From: DATLGD01 sp035540755
Lineage (GTDB): Bacteria; Actinomycetota; Actinomycetes; Mycobacteriales; SCTD01
Direction of reading: 5' to 3'
Assembly (NCBI GenBank): GCA_035540755.1
Contig: DATLGD010000036.1
Location: forward strand, 1-11,475
DNA length: 11,475 bases
Shown here: one piece after another, positions 1 to 6,149 of the stretch
How the letters are laid out: each line of letters begins with the position of its first letter
How positions within the stretch are numbered: position 1 is the first letter of the stretch
Translations under genes and position numbers: made by a program
The notes under the pieces: generated by a model
Seen by the model: the letters and a program-made list of their open reading frames with translations, nothing else
Database searches by the model: none
Told to the model about the DNA's origin: nothing

Positions 1-1
1 G

Positions 2-922
2 TCCGGCACCGCCTGCGCGCGGGTGCTCGCGCTCGCCGGGCACGCGGTGCAGGTGCGCGAGCGCGGGCGGGTCGTCGGCGGGCGCGCGGCCAGCCGCACC
101 CTGGCCGGCCGCCGGGTCGACCTCGGCGCCAGCTACCTGACCGCCCGTGACGAGGGCTTCCGCGCCGTCGTCGACGGCTGGGTGGCGCGCGGCCTGGCCT
201 TCCCGTGGGCCGAGTCGTTCGCCGTCCGGGAGCCGGACGGCTGGCGGACGACGTCGCGCGGCCCGGTGCGCTACAGGACCCCCGGCGGCATCCGCACGCT
301 GGTCGAGGACCTCGCGGCCGGCCTCGACGTCCGCCTGTCGTCGCCGGTGCACGCCGTCGGACCCGGGCCGGAGGTCGACGGCGAGCGCGTCGACGCCGTC
401 GTGCTCGCCCTGCCGGACCCACAGGCCGAGCCGCTGCTCGCGCCGGCTCTCGAGCAGGAGCGGGCCACGGTCACCGGCCGGGAGTGGGAGCCGGTGGTGG
501 CCCTGGCCGCGGGGTTCGACGTGCGCGGCTGGGACCTCGACGGCTGCTTCGTCGACCCCGCCGCACCGGGCGGTGACGTGCTGGCCTGGGTCGCCGACGA
601 CGGCCGGCGCCGCGGCGACGGCGCCCCCGTGCTCGTCGCGCACTCGACGTCCACGTTCGCCGGCCGCCACCTCCGAGCGCCGGACGACGCAGGCCCGGAC
701 ATGACGGTCGCGGTGCGGGCGCTGCTGGACCTGCCGGCTCCGGCCTGGACGGCCGTGCACCGGTGGTCGCTGGCCAGGCCGGCCCAGGCGCGCGACGCCT
801 CCTTCTTCCTCGGAGACGCCGGCGTCGGCCTGTGCGGGGACGGCTGGGGCTCGCCGCGCGCCGAGACCGCGTGGGTGTCCGGGACGCGCCTGGGGCAGGC
901 GCTGGTCAACCGGCTGGGCTGA
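2..922 (+). CDS. Renalase-like FAD-dependent amine oxidase, 5'-truncated by the window edge
   Basis: The reading frame is open from base 2, so the true start lies upstream. The first visible residues read SGTACARVLALAGHAVQVRE and run on into GGRAAS. This is the second half of a Rossmann FAD-binding motif (GxGxxG, then an acidic residue near the end of strand 2, then GGR), so only a few N-terminal residues are missing. The C-terminus holds FFLGDAGVGLCGDGWGSPR followed by ETAWVSG, the C-terminal FAD-contact motif of the predicted NAD/FAD-dependent oxidoreductases related to renalase. Family members are soluble flavoproteins of about 310-330 residues; 306 are visible here. The substrate cannot be told from sequence. 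The TGA stop at 920-922 lies in a palindrome 18 bp before the mobile element, so the gene is intact at its 3' end. It converges on the phosphodiesterase gene beyond the element. Confidence 0.85.
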   Translation, partial: SGTACARVLALAGHAVQVRERGRVVGGRAASRTLAGRRVDLGASYLTARDEGFRAVVDGWVARGLAFPWAESFAVREPDGWRTTSRGPVRYRTPGGIRTLVEDLAAGLDVRLSSPVHAVGPGPEVDGERVDAVVLALPDPQAEPLLAPALEQERATVTGREWEPVVALAAGFDVRGWDLDGCFVDPAAPGGDVLAWVADDGRRRGDGAPVLVAHSTSTFAGRHLRAPDDAGPDMTVAVRALLDLPAPAWTAVHRWSLARPAQARDASFFLGDAGVGLCGDGWGSPRAETAWVSGTRLGQALVNRLG

Positions 923-941
923 GCCGGCTCAGCGCCGGCTC
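921..941. terminator. Possible hairpin between convergent genes
   Basis: GAGCCGG (921-927) can pair with CCGGCTC (935-941) across a 7-nt loop, directly after the amine oxidase stop codon. There is no T-run behind it, so it is not a classical intrinsic terminator. It may still end transcription in a GC-rich host. Bases 920-931 (TGAGCCGGCTCA) are also a perfect 12-bp palindrome holding a stop codon on each strand. Confidence 0.35.
931..939. repeat. Left copy of 9-bp target-site duplication
   Basis: AGCGCCGGC, identical to 2845-2853 just outside the right end. In the rebuilt empty site it encodes the last codons of the minus-strand phosphodiesterase and part of its TGA stop. Confidence 0.7.
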
Positions 942-971
942 GGTTCGGCAGCAAGCCCGGATGATGGTGGG
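942..971 (+). repeat. Left inverted terminal repeat (30 bp)
   Basis: It begins GGTTCGGCAGCAAGCCCGGA and ends TGATGGTGGG. It is the exact reverse complement of 2814-2843. Similarity fades inward into an A-rich stretch (GGGAAAA here, GGGTAAA at the other end). Confidence 0.95.
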
Positions 972-1006
972 AAAAGCTGTCACAGGTCTGCGGCAGTCTG
1001 AGGTGC

Positions 1007-2776
1007 ATGCCGACCCGACCGCCGCTGCCGACGCGCGTCGTCCCGCCGCCGACCGGGACGAGCGTGGGCACCAGGCTGCGACTGACCGCGGCGGAGCGGC
1101 AGCTGCTGCGGATGAGCGGGGAGCACCTGGCCGCCGCACGCGGACATGACCTGCCGGCCGCGTTGCGCGGCGAGCCGCAGAACGCGCGGGCCCAGCACCT
1201 GGCGGTCGCCTTCGGGATCCACTCCCGGTACGCGGGCAGCATCGTGCGGGCCAACGACGCGCAGGTGAAGCTGGCCCGGGAAGGGCTGTGGCGGCACAAG
1301 CTGTCCGTGCAGCGCGGGATCGCCACCCTGCAGCGCCGCCTCGCTGCGACGACCCGCGACCGCTGTGCGTGCGCGGAGCGCCGCGGCTGCGCGGCCTGCA
1401 AGGACGGCTACCCGAACCGGAACGAATGGTGGACCAAGCGGCGGCGCCTGGACGTGCTGCGGGCCCGTCTGGTCGAGACCGACCGGCGGCTGGCCGCCAA
1501 GGACTACGCGATCGTGTTCGGCGGCCGACGGCTGCTCAACACCCGGCATCACCTGGACCAGGCCGGTCTCACGCTCGGGCAGTGGCAGCAGCAGTGGGCT
1601 GATGAGCGGCTCTTTCTGACCTGCGTCGGTAACGTCGGCAAGACCGGCGGGAACCCGTGCCTGAGCCTGGCCCAGGACGACGACGGTCTGGTCTGGCTGA
1701 CCGTGTCGGTGCCCGAACCGGTCCAGCGTCGGCTCGGCGTCGCCGCCCGAGTGCGCCTGACTCATCCGGTGCCGGTCGGGCACGTTCCGGAGCTGGTCGA
1801 ACGGGTCACCGCGAAGGCCAGCACCGCGATCAGCATCAGCTTCCAGACCGGCAAGCGTGGCCAGAAGGTGCTGCTGCGCGCCTCCTGGACCCACGAGCAG
1901 ACACCCAAGCTGCCGACCCTGGCCGAGCTGCGCAGGGGCCGAGTCATGGCCCTGGACCTCAACGCCGACCATCTTGCGCTGGCCCGGCTCAACCCCGACG
2001 GCAACCCGGTCGGCGCACCGGTCCGCATCCCGCTCGAGATCAAGGGACTGCCCGCCGGCACCCGTGACGCCCGAATCCGCGAGGCGATCACGCAGGTCCT
2101 CGTGCACGCCAAGCAGTTCGGTGCGGCTGCGGTGGTGGTCGAGGAGCTCGGGTTCGAGGTCGAGAAGACCCGGGAGAAGCACGGACGCAAGAAGACCTTC
2201 CGGGCGATGATCTCCGGCTTCCCGACGCTGGCGTTCCGCACCCGGCTAGTGGCGATGGCCTCCCGCCAGGGCGTGGCAGTGATCGCAGTCGACCCGCGGT
2301 ACACCAGCAAGGCCGGCGGTCGGGACTGGCAGTACGTCCTGGCCGGCGGCCCGACCGCCCCTTCAGCCTCCCGAGGCACCACCAGAAACGTCGCGACCCG
2401 GCACGCAGGTGCCGCGGTCGCGATCGGCCGGCGCGGACTCGCGCACGGCCTGACCGCCAGCACCCCGGCCCGTGCGCGAGCACGGACCCGGGCTCAGGTG
2501 CTGAGCTGTCGTCCCGCACCCCACCAGCAGCAGGCACCGCAGGTGCCGGCTGGGGATGGAAGCACGACCGGCACGTCCGGTCAGGTGCGGCCCAGCGACA
2601 GCGCGCAGCCAGGCCGTTTCCGCCCCGCCCGGCCGGCACATGCGGCTCGCAGCAGTCCCACGGGCCGTTCGGCGTCCATCCCAGGCCCTCGTGCCGGGCG
2701 TGCCAGCGCTGAACGGACCGGTGGGGCGAGCCGATCGTCGCGGATAGGTTCCGCGGCCGCGCAGCCCTCAGGCTGA
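1007..2776 (+). CDS. TnpB-related RuvC-fold protein (IS200/IS605 accessory type)
   Basis: A 589-residue protein. Residues 120-131 form a Cys4 motif (C120-x-C122-x5-C128-x2-C131), followed by an Arg/Lys-rich helical stretch. RuvC-I is MALDLNADHLA with D317. RuvC-II is VVVEELGF with E379. A typical TnpB run follows (RKKTFRAMISGFP, then VIAVDPRYTSKAGGRDW). Canonical TnpB then has a four-Cys zinc ribbon and DRDxNAA. Here there is no Cys, and the matching place reads TRHAGAAVAIGRR, with H466 where the third catalytic Asp is expected. From memory, a group of actinobacterial TnpB-related proteins shares this layout. Canonical TnpB is an RNA-guided DNA nuclease; activity here is uncertain. The last ~110 residues are low-complexity Arg/Pro/Ser/Gly and probably overlap a structured RNA. 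The ATG at 1007 follows a weak CTGAGG (997-1002). Confidence 0.8.
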   Translation: MPTRPPLPTRVVPPPTGTSVGTRLRLTAAERQLLRMSGEHLAAARGHDLPAALRGEPQNARAQHLAVAFGIHSRYAGSIVRANDAQVKLAREGLWRHKLSVQRGIATLQRRLAATTRDRCACAERRGCAACKDGYPNRNEWWTKRRRLDVLRARLVETDRRLAAKDYAIVFGGRRLLNTRHHLDQAGLTLGQWQQQWADERLFLTCVGNVGKTGGNPCLSLAQDDDGLVWLTVSVPEPVQRRLGVAARVRLTHPVPVGHVPELVERVTAKASTAISISFQTGKRGQKVLLRASWTHEQTPKLPTLAELRRGRVMALDLNADHLALARLNPDGNPVGAPVRIPLEIKGLPAGTRDARIREAITQVLVHAKQFGAAAVVVEELGFEVEKTREKHGRKKTFRAMISGFPTLAFRTRLVAMASRQGVAVIAVDPRYTSKAGGRDWQYVLAGGPTAPSASRGTTRNVATRHAGAAVAIGRRGLAHGLTASTPARARARTRAQVLSCRPAPHQQQAPQVPAGDGSTTGTSGQVRPSDSAQPGRFRPARPAHAARSSPTGRSASIPGPRAGRASAERTGGASRSSRIGSAAAQPSG

Positions 2777-2783
2777 GCGAACA

Positions 2784-2834
2784 GGAGCAAGCCCGGACGA
2801 CCGGCGGGATTTACCCACCATCATCCGGGCTTGC
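2784..2834. repeat. Right-end stem-loop containing a diverged third copy of the terminal repeat
   Basis: GGAGCAAGCCCGGACGACCG (2784-2803) continues as GCGGGATTT. This is a diverged copy of the left terminal repeat in the same orientation. Facing the right terminal repeat, it makes an 11-bp perfect outer stem (2787-2797 with 2824-2834). The inner arms GGCGGG (2803-2808) and CCCACC (2814-2819) can pair with one mismatch. The left end shows no matching local hairpin. Confidence 0.7.
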
Positions 2835-2843
2835 TGCCGAACC
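2814..2843 (-). repeat. Right inverted terminal repeat (30 bp)
   Basis: It begins CCCACCATCATCCGGGCTTG and ends CTGCCGAACC, the perfect reverse complement of 942-971. Its last base, 2843, is also the last base of the stop codon of the minus-strand phosphodiesterase gene. Confidence 0.95.
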
Positions 2844-3682
2844 TAGCGCCGGCCGAGGTGCCGGAGCACCCGGCGAGGGTGGTTGGTGATGATGGCGTCG
2901 ACCCCGAGCTCGAGCAGCAGGTCGACCTCCCGCGGCTCGTCGGCGGTGAAGACGTGCACCCGCTTGCCGCGGGCGTGGAAGCGCTCGACCGTGCGCGGGT
3001 GCGAGCGCACGACGTCGAGGTCGAGCCCGGCGGCCCACACCCGGCCGGGCAGGCTGCCGTCCCGGTAGCGCACCGGCACCCGCCCCATGTTCAGCACGGT
3101 GGGGATGGCCGGGGCGAGGGCGTGCACGCGCCGCAGCGACGTCGAGGCGTACGACAGCACCGCGACCGGCGACTCGGCTCGCGAGGTCGGGCGGGTCAGC
3201 CCGTACTGCTCGAGCACCTCGACGAGCCGGCGCTCGACGAGCCCGCCGTAGCGGGTCGGGTGCTTGGTCTCCACCTGCAGCTGGACCGGGCGGCCGTCCG
3301 CGCCGGAACCCGGCCAGTCGCAGACCAGCTGCAGCAGCCGCTCGAAGGTGAGCACCCTGCCCCGGGCCGGGTCGGTGTCGGCCTCCTCCCAGGCGGCCTC
3401 GAGCAGCGGGTCGTGCTGGCGCGCCTTCCAGCTGGCGAAGTCGAGCTCGGACAGCTCGGACAGCTCGAGCGTCGAGACGACGCCACGCCCGTCGGAGGTC
3501 CGGTTGACCTTGCGGTCGTGCACGCAGACGAGGTGGCCGTCGCGGGTCAGCCGGATGTCGCACTCGAGCCCGTCCGCGCCGTCCTTGAGCGCCTGCTCGT
3601 AGGCCTCCAGGGTGTGCTCGGCCCGCACGCCGGACGCACCCCGGTGCGCCACCACCTGCACCGCCGTGCTCCCCGTGCTCAC
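2843..3682 (-). CDS. Glycerophosphodiester phosphodiesterase
   Basis: A 279-residue GDPD-family TIM-barrel enzyme that hydrolyses glycerophosphodiesters to glycerol 3-phosphate and an alcohol. The N-terminus reads VVAHRGASG (H13, R14) and AEHTLEAY (E22). ECDIRLTRDGHLVCVHD supplies the metal ligands E40 and D42 and the catalytic H55. VQLQVETKHP and the C-terminal GVDAIITNHP are also family-typical. No signal peptide is visible, so a cytoplasmic enzyme is likely. The chosen start is GTG at 3682, seven codons before VVAHRG; the Shine-Dalgarno is only modest (CAGGCAGG). It lies 33 bp after the dehydrogenase stop and probably shares its transcript. Its stop codon now straddles the mobile element junction: T comes from host DNA, A and G from the element. 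The protein is unchanged compared with the rebuilt ancestral end. The exact substrate is unknown. Confidence 0.9.
   Translation of the reverse strand: MSTGSTAVQVVAHRGASGVRAEHTLEAYEQALKDGADGLECDIRLTRDGHLVCVHDRKVNRTSDGRGVVSTLELSELSELDFASWKARQHDPLLEAAWEEADTDPARGRVLTFERLLQLVCDWPGSGADGRPVQLQVETKHPTRYGGLVERRLVEVLEQYGLTRPTSRAESPVAVLSYASTSLRRVHALAPAIPTVLNMGRVPVRYRDGSLPGRVWAAGLDLDVVRSHPRTVERFHARGKRVHVFTADEPREVDLLLELGVDAIITNHPRRVLRHLGRR
2845..2853. repeat. Right copy of 9-bp target-site duplication
   Basis: AGCGCCGGC, immediately after the element. It still encodes the final Arg-Arg of the phosphodiesterase on the minus strand and gives the T of its TAG stop. The A and G of that stop come from the element. 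Confidence 0.7.
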
Positions 3683-3715
3683 CCTGCCTGTCCCGTCCGC
3701 ACGACCACGGCCCGG

Positions 3716-4717
3716 TCAGACCCGCCGGCGCACGTGCGGGTCGACGCCGTTGACGACGTCGGCGACCGGCTCGCCGTCGAGCACCCGCTGCAGGTTCGCC
3801 GTCGTCGCACCCAGGATGCGCATCGCGGCCTGCCCGGTGGAGCCGGCGGCGTGCGGGCTGAGCAGGACGTTCGGCAGCGACCGCAGCGGCGAGCCGGCCG
3901 GCAGCGGCTCGGCGGCGAACACGTCCAGCGCCGCACCGCCCACCCGTCCCTCGGACAGGGCCGCCACGAGCGCCGGCTCGTCGACCACCTCGCCGCGGGC
4001 GGCGTTGACCACCAGCGCACTCGGCTTCACGCAGCCGAGCCGTTCGGCGTCGAGCAGCCCGCGCGACTGGTCCCCGAGGGCGATGACGAGCACGACGACG
4101 TCGGCGCCGGCGAGCAGGTCGTCGAGCTCGAGGTACGGCACCGGGGCGTCGGCGTGCCGGTTGCGGGACCAGTAGCCGACGTCGCAGCCGAGGGCGGCGA
4201 ACAGCTCGGCGGTGCGGCGCCCGATCGGGCCCATGCCGACGACTCCGACGCGGCTGCCGGCCAGCTCGCGGCTGCCGAGCGAGGTCTGGGGCCACTCGCC
4301 GCGGCGCACGGCGGCGTCGGCCTCGACGGTCCTGCGCAGCAGGGCGAGCGTGGCCGACAGGCACCACTCGGCCACGCTGACGGTGTTGGCGCCGGCGCAG
4401 TTGCTCACCGGCACGCCGGCAGCCGCGCAGGCGTCGACGTCGATCCCGTCGACGCCCACGCTCGGCTGCTGCACGAAGCACACCCGCGGCCCGGGGTCGG
4501 ACAGGCGCAGCGACGGCGACCAGTCGCCGATGACGACGTCGGCCTCGGGCAGCAGCGCGGCGACGGCGTCCTGCGTCCGCTCGGCCGGGGTGACCAGCCG
4601 GGTGCGCGGGTCGGCGAACAGGCCGGCCAGCACCTCGTGCGGCAGCGGCGGCAGGGCGAGCACGGTCCACGGCGGCGGCTCGAGCGACGGCGGGGGCCCG
4701 TCCTGACTGCTCATCAT
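3716..4717 (-). CDS. D-isomer specific 2-hydroxyacid dehydrogenase
   Basis: A 333-residue NAD(P)-dependent dehydrogenase that interconverts a 2-keto acid and a D-2-hydroxy acid. The cofactor motif GVVGMGPIGRR has GxGxxG at 161-166. The catalytic triad of the family is present: R241 in NAARGEVVDEPAL, E270 in DVFAAEPLP and H289 in LSPHAAGST. The catalytic-domain helix NTVSVAEWCL (111-120) matches the conserved N-x-x-x-V-A-E region. Length is normal for the family. Translation begins at one of two adjacent ATG codons (4717 or 4714); upstream sequence (GCAGACTTCCC) offers no clear Shine-Dalgarno. A much longer open frame upstream is antisense noise across the rhodanese gene. Neighbours do not reveal the substrate; glyoxylate/hydroxypyruvate- or phosphoglycerate-type activity is possible. 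Confidence 0.88.
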   Translation of the reverse strand: MMSSQDGPPPSLEPPPWTVLALPPLPHEVLAGLFADPRTRLVTPAERTQDAVAALLPEADVVIGDWSPSLRLSDPGPRVCFVQQPSVGVDGIDVDACAAAGVPVSNCAGANTVSVAEWCLSATLALLRRTVEADAAVRRGEWPQTSLGSRELAGSRVGVVGMGPIGRRTAELFAALGCDVGYWSRNRHADAPVPYLELDDLLAGADVVVLVIALGDQSRGLLDAERLGCVKPSALVVNAARGEVVDEPALVAALSEGRVGGAALDVFAAEPLPAGSPLRSLPNVLLSPHAAGSTGQAAMRILGATTANLQRVLDGEPVADVVNGVDPHVRRRV

Positions 4718-4790
4718 GGGAAGTCTGCCGCAGGGACCGTCGGCCGTGCCCAGCGGCTCGCGGGCCGCGACCGTCAGGCCCGCGGCCCGG

Positions 4791-5132
4791 TCACACCACC
4801 CGCGGCGGCCCGGCGTCGCCTTCGAGGGGCAGCCCGGCCGCAGCCCAGGCCAGCATCCCGCCCTCGACGTTGACGGCGTCGACCCCGTGCGCCCGCAGGA
4901 ACGCCGTCGCCTGGGCCGAGCGCCCCCCGACCCGGCAGACCACGGCGACCGGGCGGTCGCGCGGCATGTCGTCGAGCCGAGCCGGAAGGTCGTGCAACGG
5001 GATGTGCTGCGCCGACGGCGCCCGCCCGAGCACCCACTCGTCGTCCTCGCGCACGTCGAGCAGCACGGCGTCGGCCGGTGCGGCCTGCGCGGCCTGCTGC
5101 GGACTGACGGCCGGGACGCTCTGCGGGTGCAC
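4791..5132 (-). CDS. Single-domain rhodanese-like sulfurtransferase
   Basis: A 113-residue protein made of one rhodanese domain. VLLDVREDDEWVLGRAPSAQ (23-42) is the N-terminal rhodanese signature with D26 and R28. HIPLHDLPARL follows. The active-site loop CRVGGRS carries the persulfide-forming C66 and R71 (C-x4-R). GGMLAWAAAGLPL is the usual end of the domain. Such proteins carry sulfane sulfur as an enzyme-bound persulfide in the cytoplasm; the partner is unknown. The start is GTG at 5132, because AGGA lies 7 nt upstream and residue 9 onward fits the family start. It is 65 bp after the DNA glycosylase gene and 73 bp before the dehydrogenase on the same strand, so co-transcription is possible. 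No functional link to these neighbours is evident. Confidence 0.9.
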   Translation of the reverse strand: MHPQSVPAVSPQQAAQAAPADAVLLDVREDDEWVLGRAPSAQHIPLHDLPARLDDMPRDRPVAVVCRVGGRSAQATAFLRAHGVDAVNVEGGMLAWAAAGLPLEGDAGPPRVV

Positions 5133-5178
5133 CCGCCCATCCTGCCGCAGCCCGGGAAGGCGCCGGGGGACGGCGGGC

Positions 5179-5213
5179 GCTACGTGAGCAGGCGGGGCTA
5201 CCTGAGCAGGCGG
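5179..5213. repeat. Imperfect tandem duplication at the glycosylase stop codon
   Basis: GCTACGTGAGCAGGCGG (5179-5195) and GCTACCTGAGCAGGCGG (5197-5213) differ at one base. On the minus strand each encodes Arg-Leu-Leu-Arg/Thr-stop, so the end of the glycosylase gene, including TAG, is duplicated just past itself. It gives a second in-frame stop-like copy but changes nothing in the protein. Confidence 0.85.
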
Positions 5214-6100
5214 GACAGCCGGCGGTCGGCGAGCGGCTTGCCGCCGGTCTGGCAGGTCGGGCAGTACTGCAGCGCCTTGGTGGCGAACGAGACCTCCCGG
5301 ACGGTGTCGCCGCAGCGCGGGCACGGCAGGCCGGCCCGGCCGTGCACGTTGAGCCCGCTCTTCTTCTCCGCCTTGAGCTTGCCTGCGGCCAGACCCTCCG
5401 CCCGGCCGACGGCGTCGCGGATCGTGCCGACCAGCGCGGCGTGCAGACGGGCGACGTCGTCGTCGGTCAGGCTCGAAGCCGGCTTGAACGGCGACATCCG
5501 CACCTCCCACAGCACCTCGTCGCTGTAGGCGTTGCCGACGCCGGCCAGCACGCTCTGGTCGGTGAGCAGGCCCTTCACCTGGCTGCGCTGACCGGTCAGC
5601 AGCCCGGCGAGGGCGTCGACGGTGAAGGCCGGGTCGAGCACGTCGATGCCGAGCCGGGCGACGCCAGGCACCTCCGCCGGCTCGCGCACGACGTACACGG
5701 CCAGCCTCTTCTGGGTGCCCTGCTCGGTGAGGTCGAAGCCGCCGGCGGTCTCGCCGGTCGCGGGGTCGGCCAGGTGGATCCGCATCCCGAGCGGTCCCTT
5801 GCCCATCCGGGGCGGCGCGGGCGGCAGGCTCTCGCGCCAGTGCAGCCAGCCCGCGCGGGCCAGGTGCACCACCAGGTGCAGGCCGCCGTCGCCGCCCGGC
5901 CCGGACCCGCCGACGGTGAGGTCGAGGAACTTGCCGTGCCGCGCGGCGCCGGTGACCTCGAGCCCGGCCAGCGCCGTCGGGGGCGGGTCGTAGGTCTTGA
6001 GCACGTGGATGCCGGGGACGTCGACGCGCGCGACGACGCGCCCCACGGCCCGCTCGCGCAGGAACGCGGCGAGCGCCTCGACCTCGGGCAGCTCCGGCAC
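5198..6100 (-). CDS. Fpg/Nei family DNA glycosylase
   Basis: A 300-residue base-excision repair enzyme. After Met removal the N-terminus is PELPEVE, giving the catalytic Pro and Glu of this class. RHGKFLDL supplies the conserved Lys (K57). LLTDQSVLAGVGNAYSDEVLWEVRMSP is the helix-two-turn-helix DNA-binding region. A zinc finger C-x2-C-x16-C-x2-C lies at C260, C263, C280 and C283. Inside it, ATKALQYCPTC has Lys where classical Fpg has the DNA-contacting Arg, so this is probably one of the divergent actinobacterial Fpg/Nei paralogues and not the housekeeping MutM. Lesion preference cannot be read from sequence. The GTG start at 6100 has a strong GAGGAGG site 5 nt upstream. It is 49 bp downstream of the lyase-family gene, a plausible repair-gene pair. 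Confidence 0.92.
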   Translation of the reverse strand: MPELPEVEALAAFLRERAVGRVVARVDVPGIHVLKTYDPPPTALAGLEVTGAARHGKFLDLTVGGSGPGGDGGLHLVVHLARAGWLHWRESLPPAPPRMGKGPLGMRIHLADPATGETAGGFDLTEQGTQKRLAVYVVREPAEVPGVARLGIDVLDPAFTVDALAGLLTGQRSQVKGLLTDQSVLAGVGNAYSDEVLWEVRMSPFKPASSLTDDDVARLHAALVGTIRDAVGRAEGLAAGKLKAEKKSGLNVHGRAGLPCPRCGDTVREVSFATKALQYCPTCQTGGKPLADRRLSRLLR

Positions 6101-6149
6101 GGCGCCCTCCTCGCGACTCGGTGGAGGTCAGCATCCCAGCCAGGCCGGG

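Larger units (their letters stand above)
940..2844 (+). mobile_element. TnpB-related insertion element with 30-bp inverted repeats and 9-bp target duplication
   Basis: The element is bounded by perfect 30-bp inverted repeats (942-971 and 2814-2843) and flanked by a 9-bp direct repeat, AGCGCCGGC (931-939 and 2845-2853). It carries one gene, for a TnpB-related protein, and no recognisable transposase of the Y1, serine or DDE type, so it is probably non-autonomous and moved in trans. It sits exactly between two convergent host genes without damaging either. Deleting 940-2853 restores a simple convergent junction in which the phosphodiesterase gene ends Arg-Arg-TGA instead of today's Arg-Arg-TAG. 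The repeats and the reconstruction are seen directly. The outer boundary is inferred and could be off by one or two bases. Confidence 0.8.
2465..2844 (+). ncRNA. Candidate guide-type (omega-like) RNA overlapping the tnpB 3' end and right end
   Basis: The stretch after the RuvC-III region holds a run of local hairpins: CCGTGC-GCGA-GCACGG with a GNRA-type loop (2470-2485), GCTCAG-GTG-CTGAGC (2492-2506), GGCACC-GCA-GGTGCC (2533-2547), and an alternative GTGCCGG/CCGGCAC stem (2543-2549 with 2568-2574). At the right end GCAAGCCCGGA (2787-2797) pairs with TCCGGGCTTGC (2824-2834). Characterised TnpB systems make their guide RNA from the 3' part of tnpB through the right end, with the guide read from flanking host DNA. 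By analogy the guide here would begin near 2845. The hairpins are seen; the RNA, its 5' end and its function are inferred. Confidence 0.4.

Noticed and set aside
980..2182. A 400-codon minus-strand frame antisense to the TnpB-related gene
   Set aside because: It is a mirror frame of the real gene; there is no ribosome site, domain or motif, and it crosses the element's left terminal region.
2831..4873. A 680-codon open frame on the plus strand, and a 619-codon minus-strand frame at 2811-4670
   Set aside because: Both overlap the phosphodiesterase and dehydrogenase genes, which have clear motifs in another frame. Their translations are Arg/Ala/Gly/Pro-rich or lack known motifs, as expected for out-of-frame GC-rich DNA.
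4718..5140. N-terminal extension of the dehydrogenase frame to 5140
   Set aside because: The extra residues are an out-of-frame reading of the rhodanese gene. The family start fits the ATG at 4717 or 4714.
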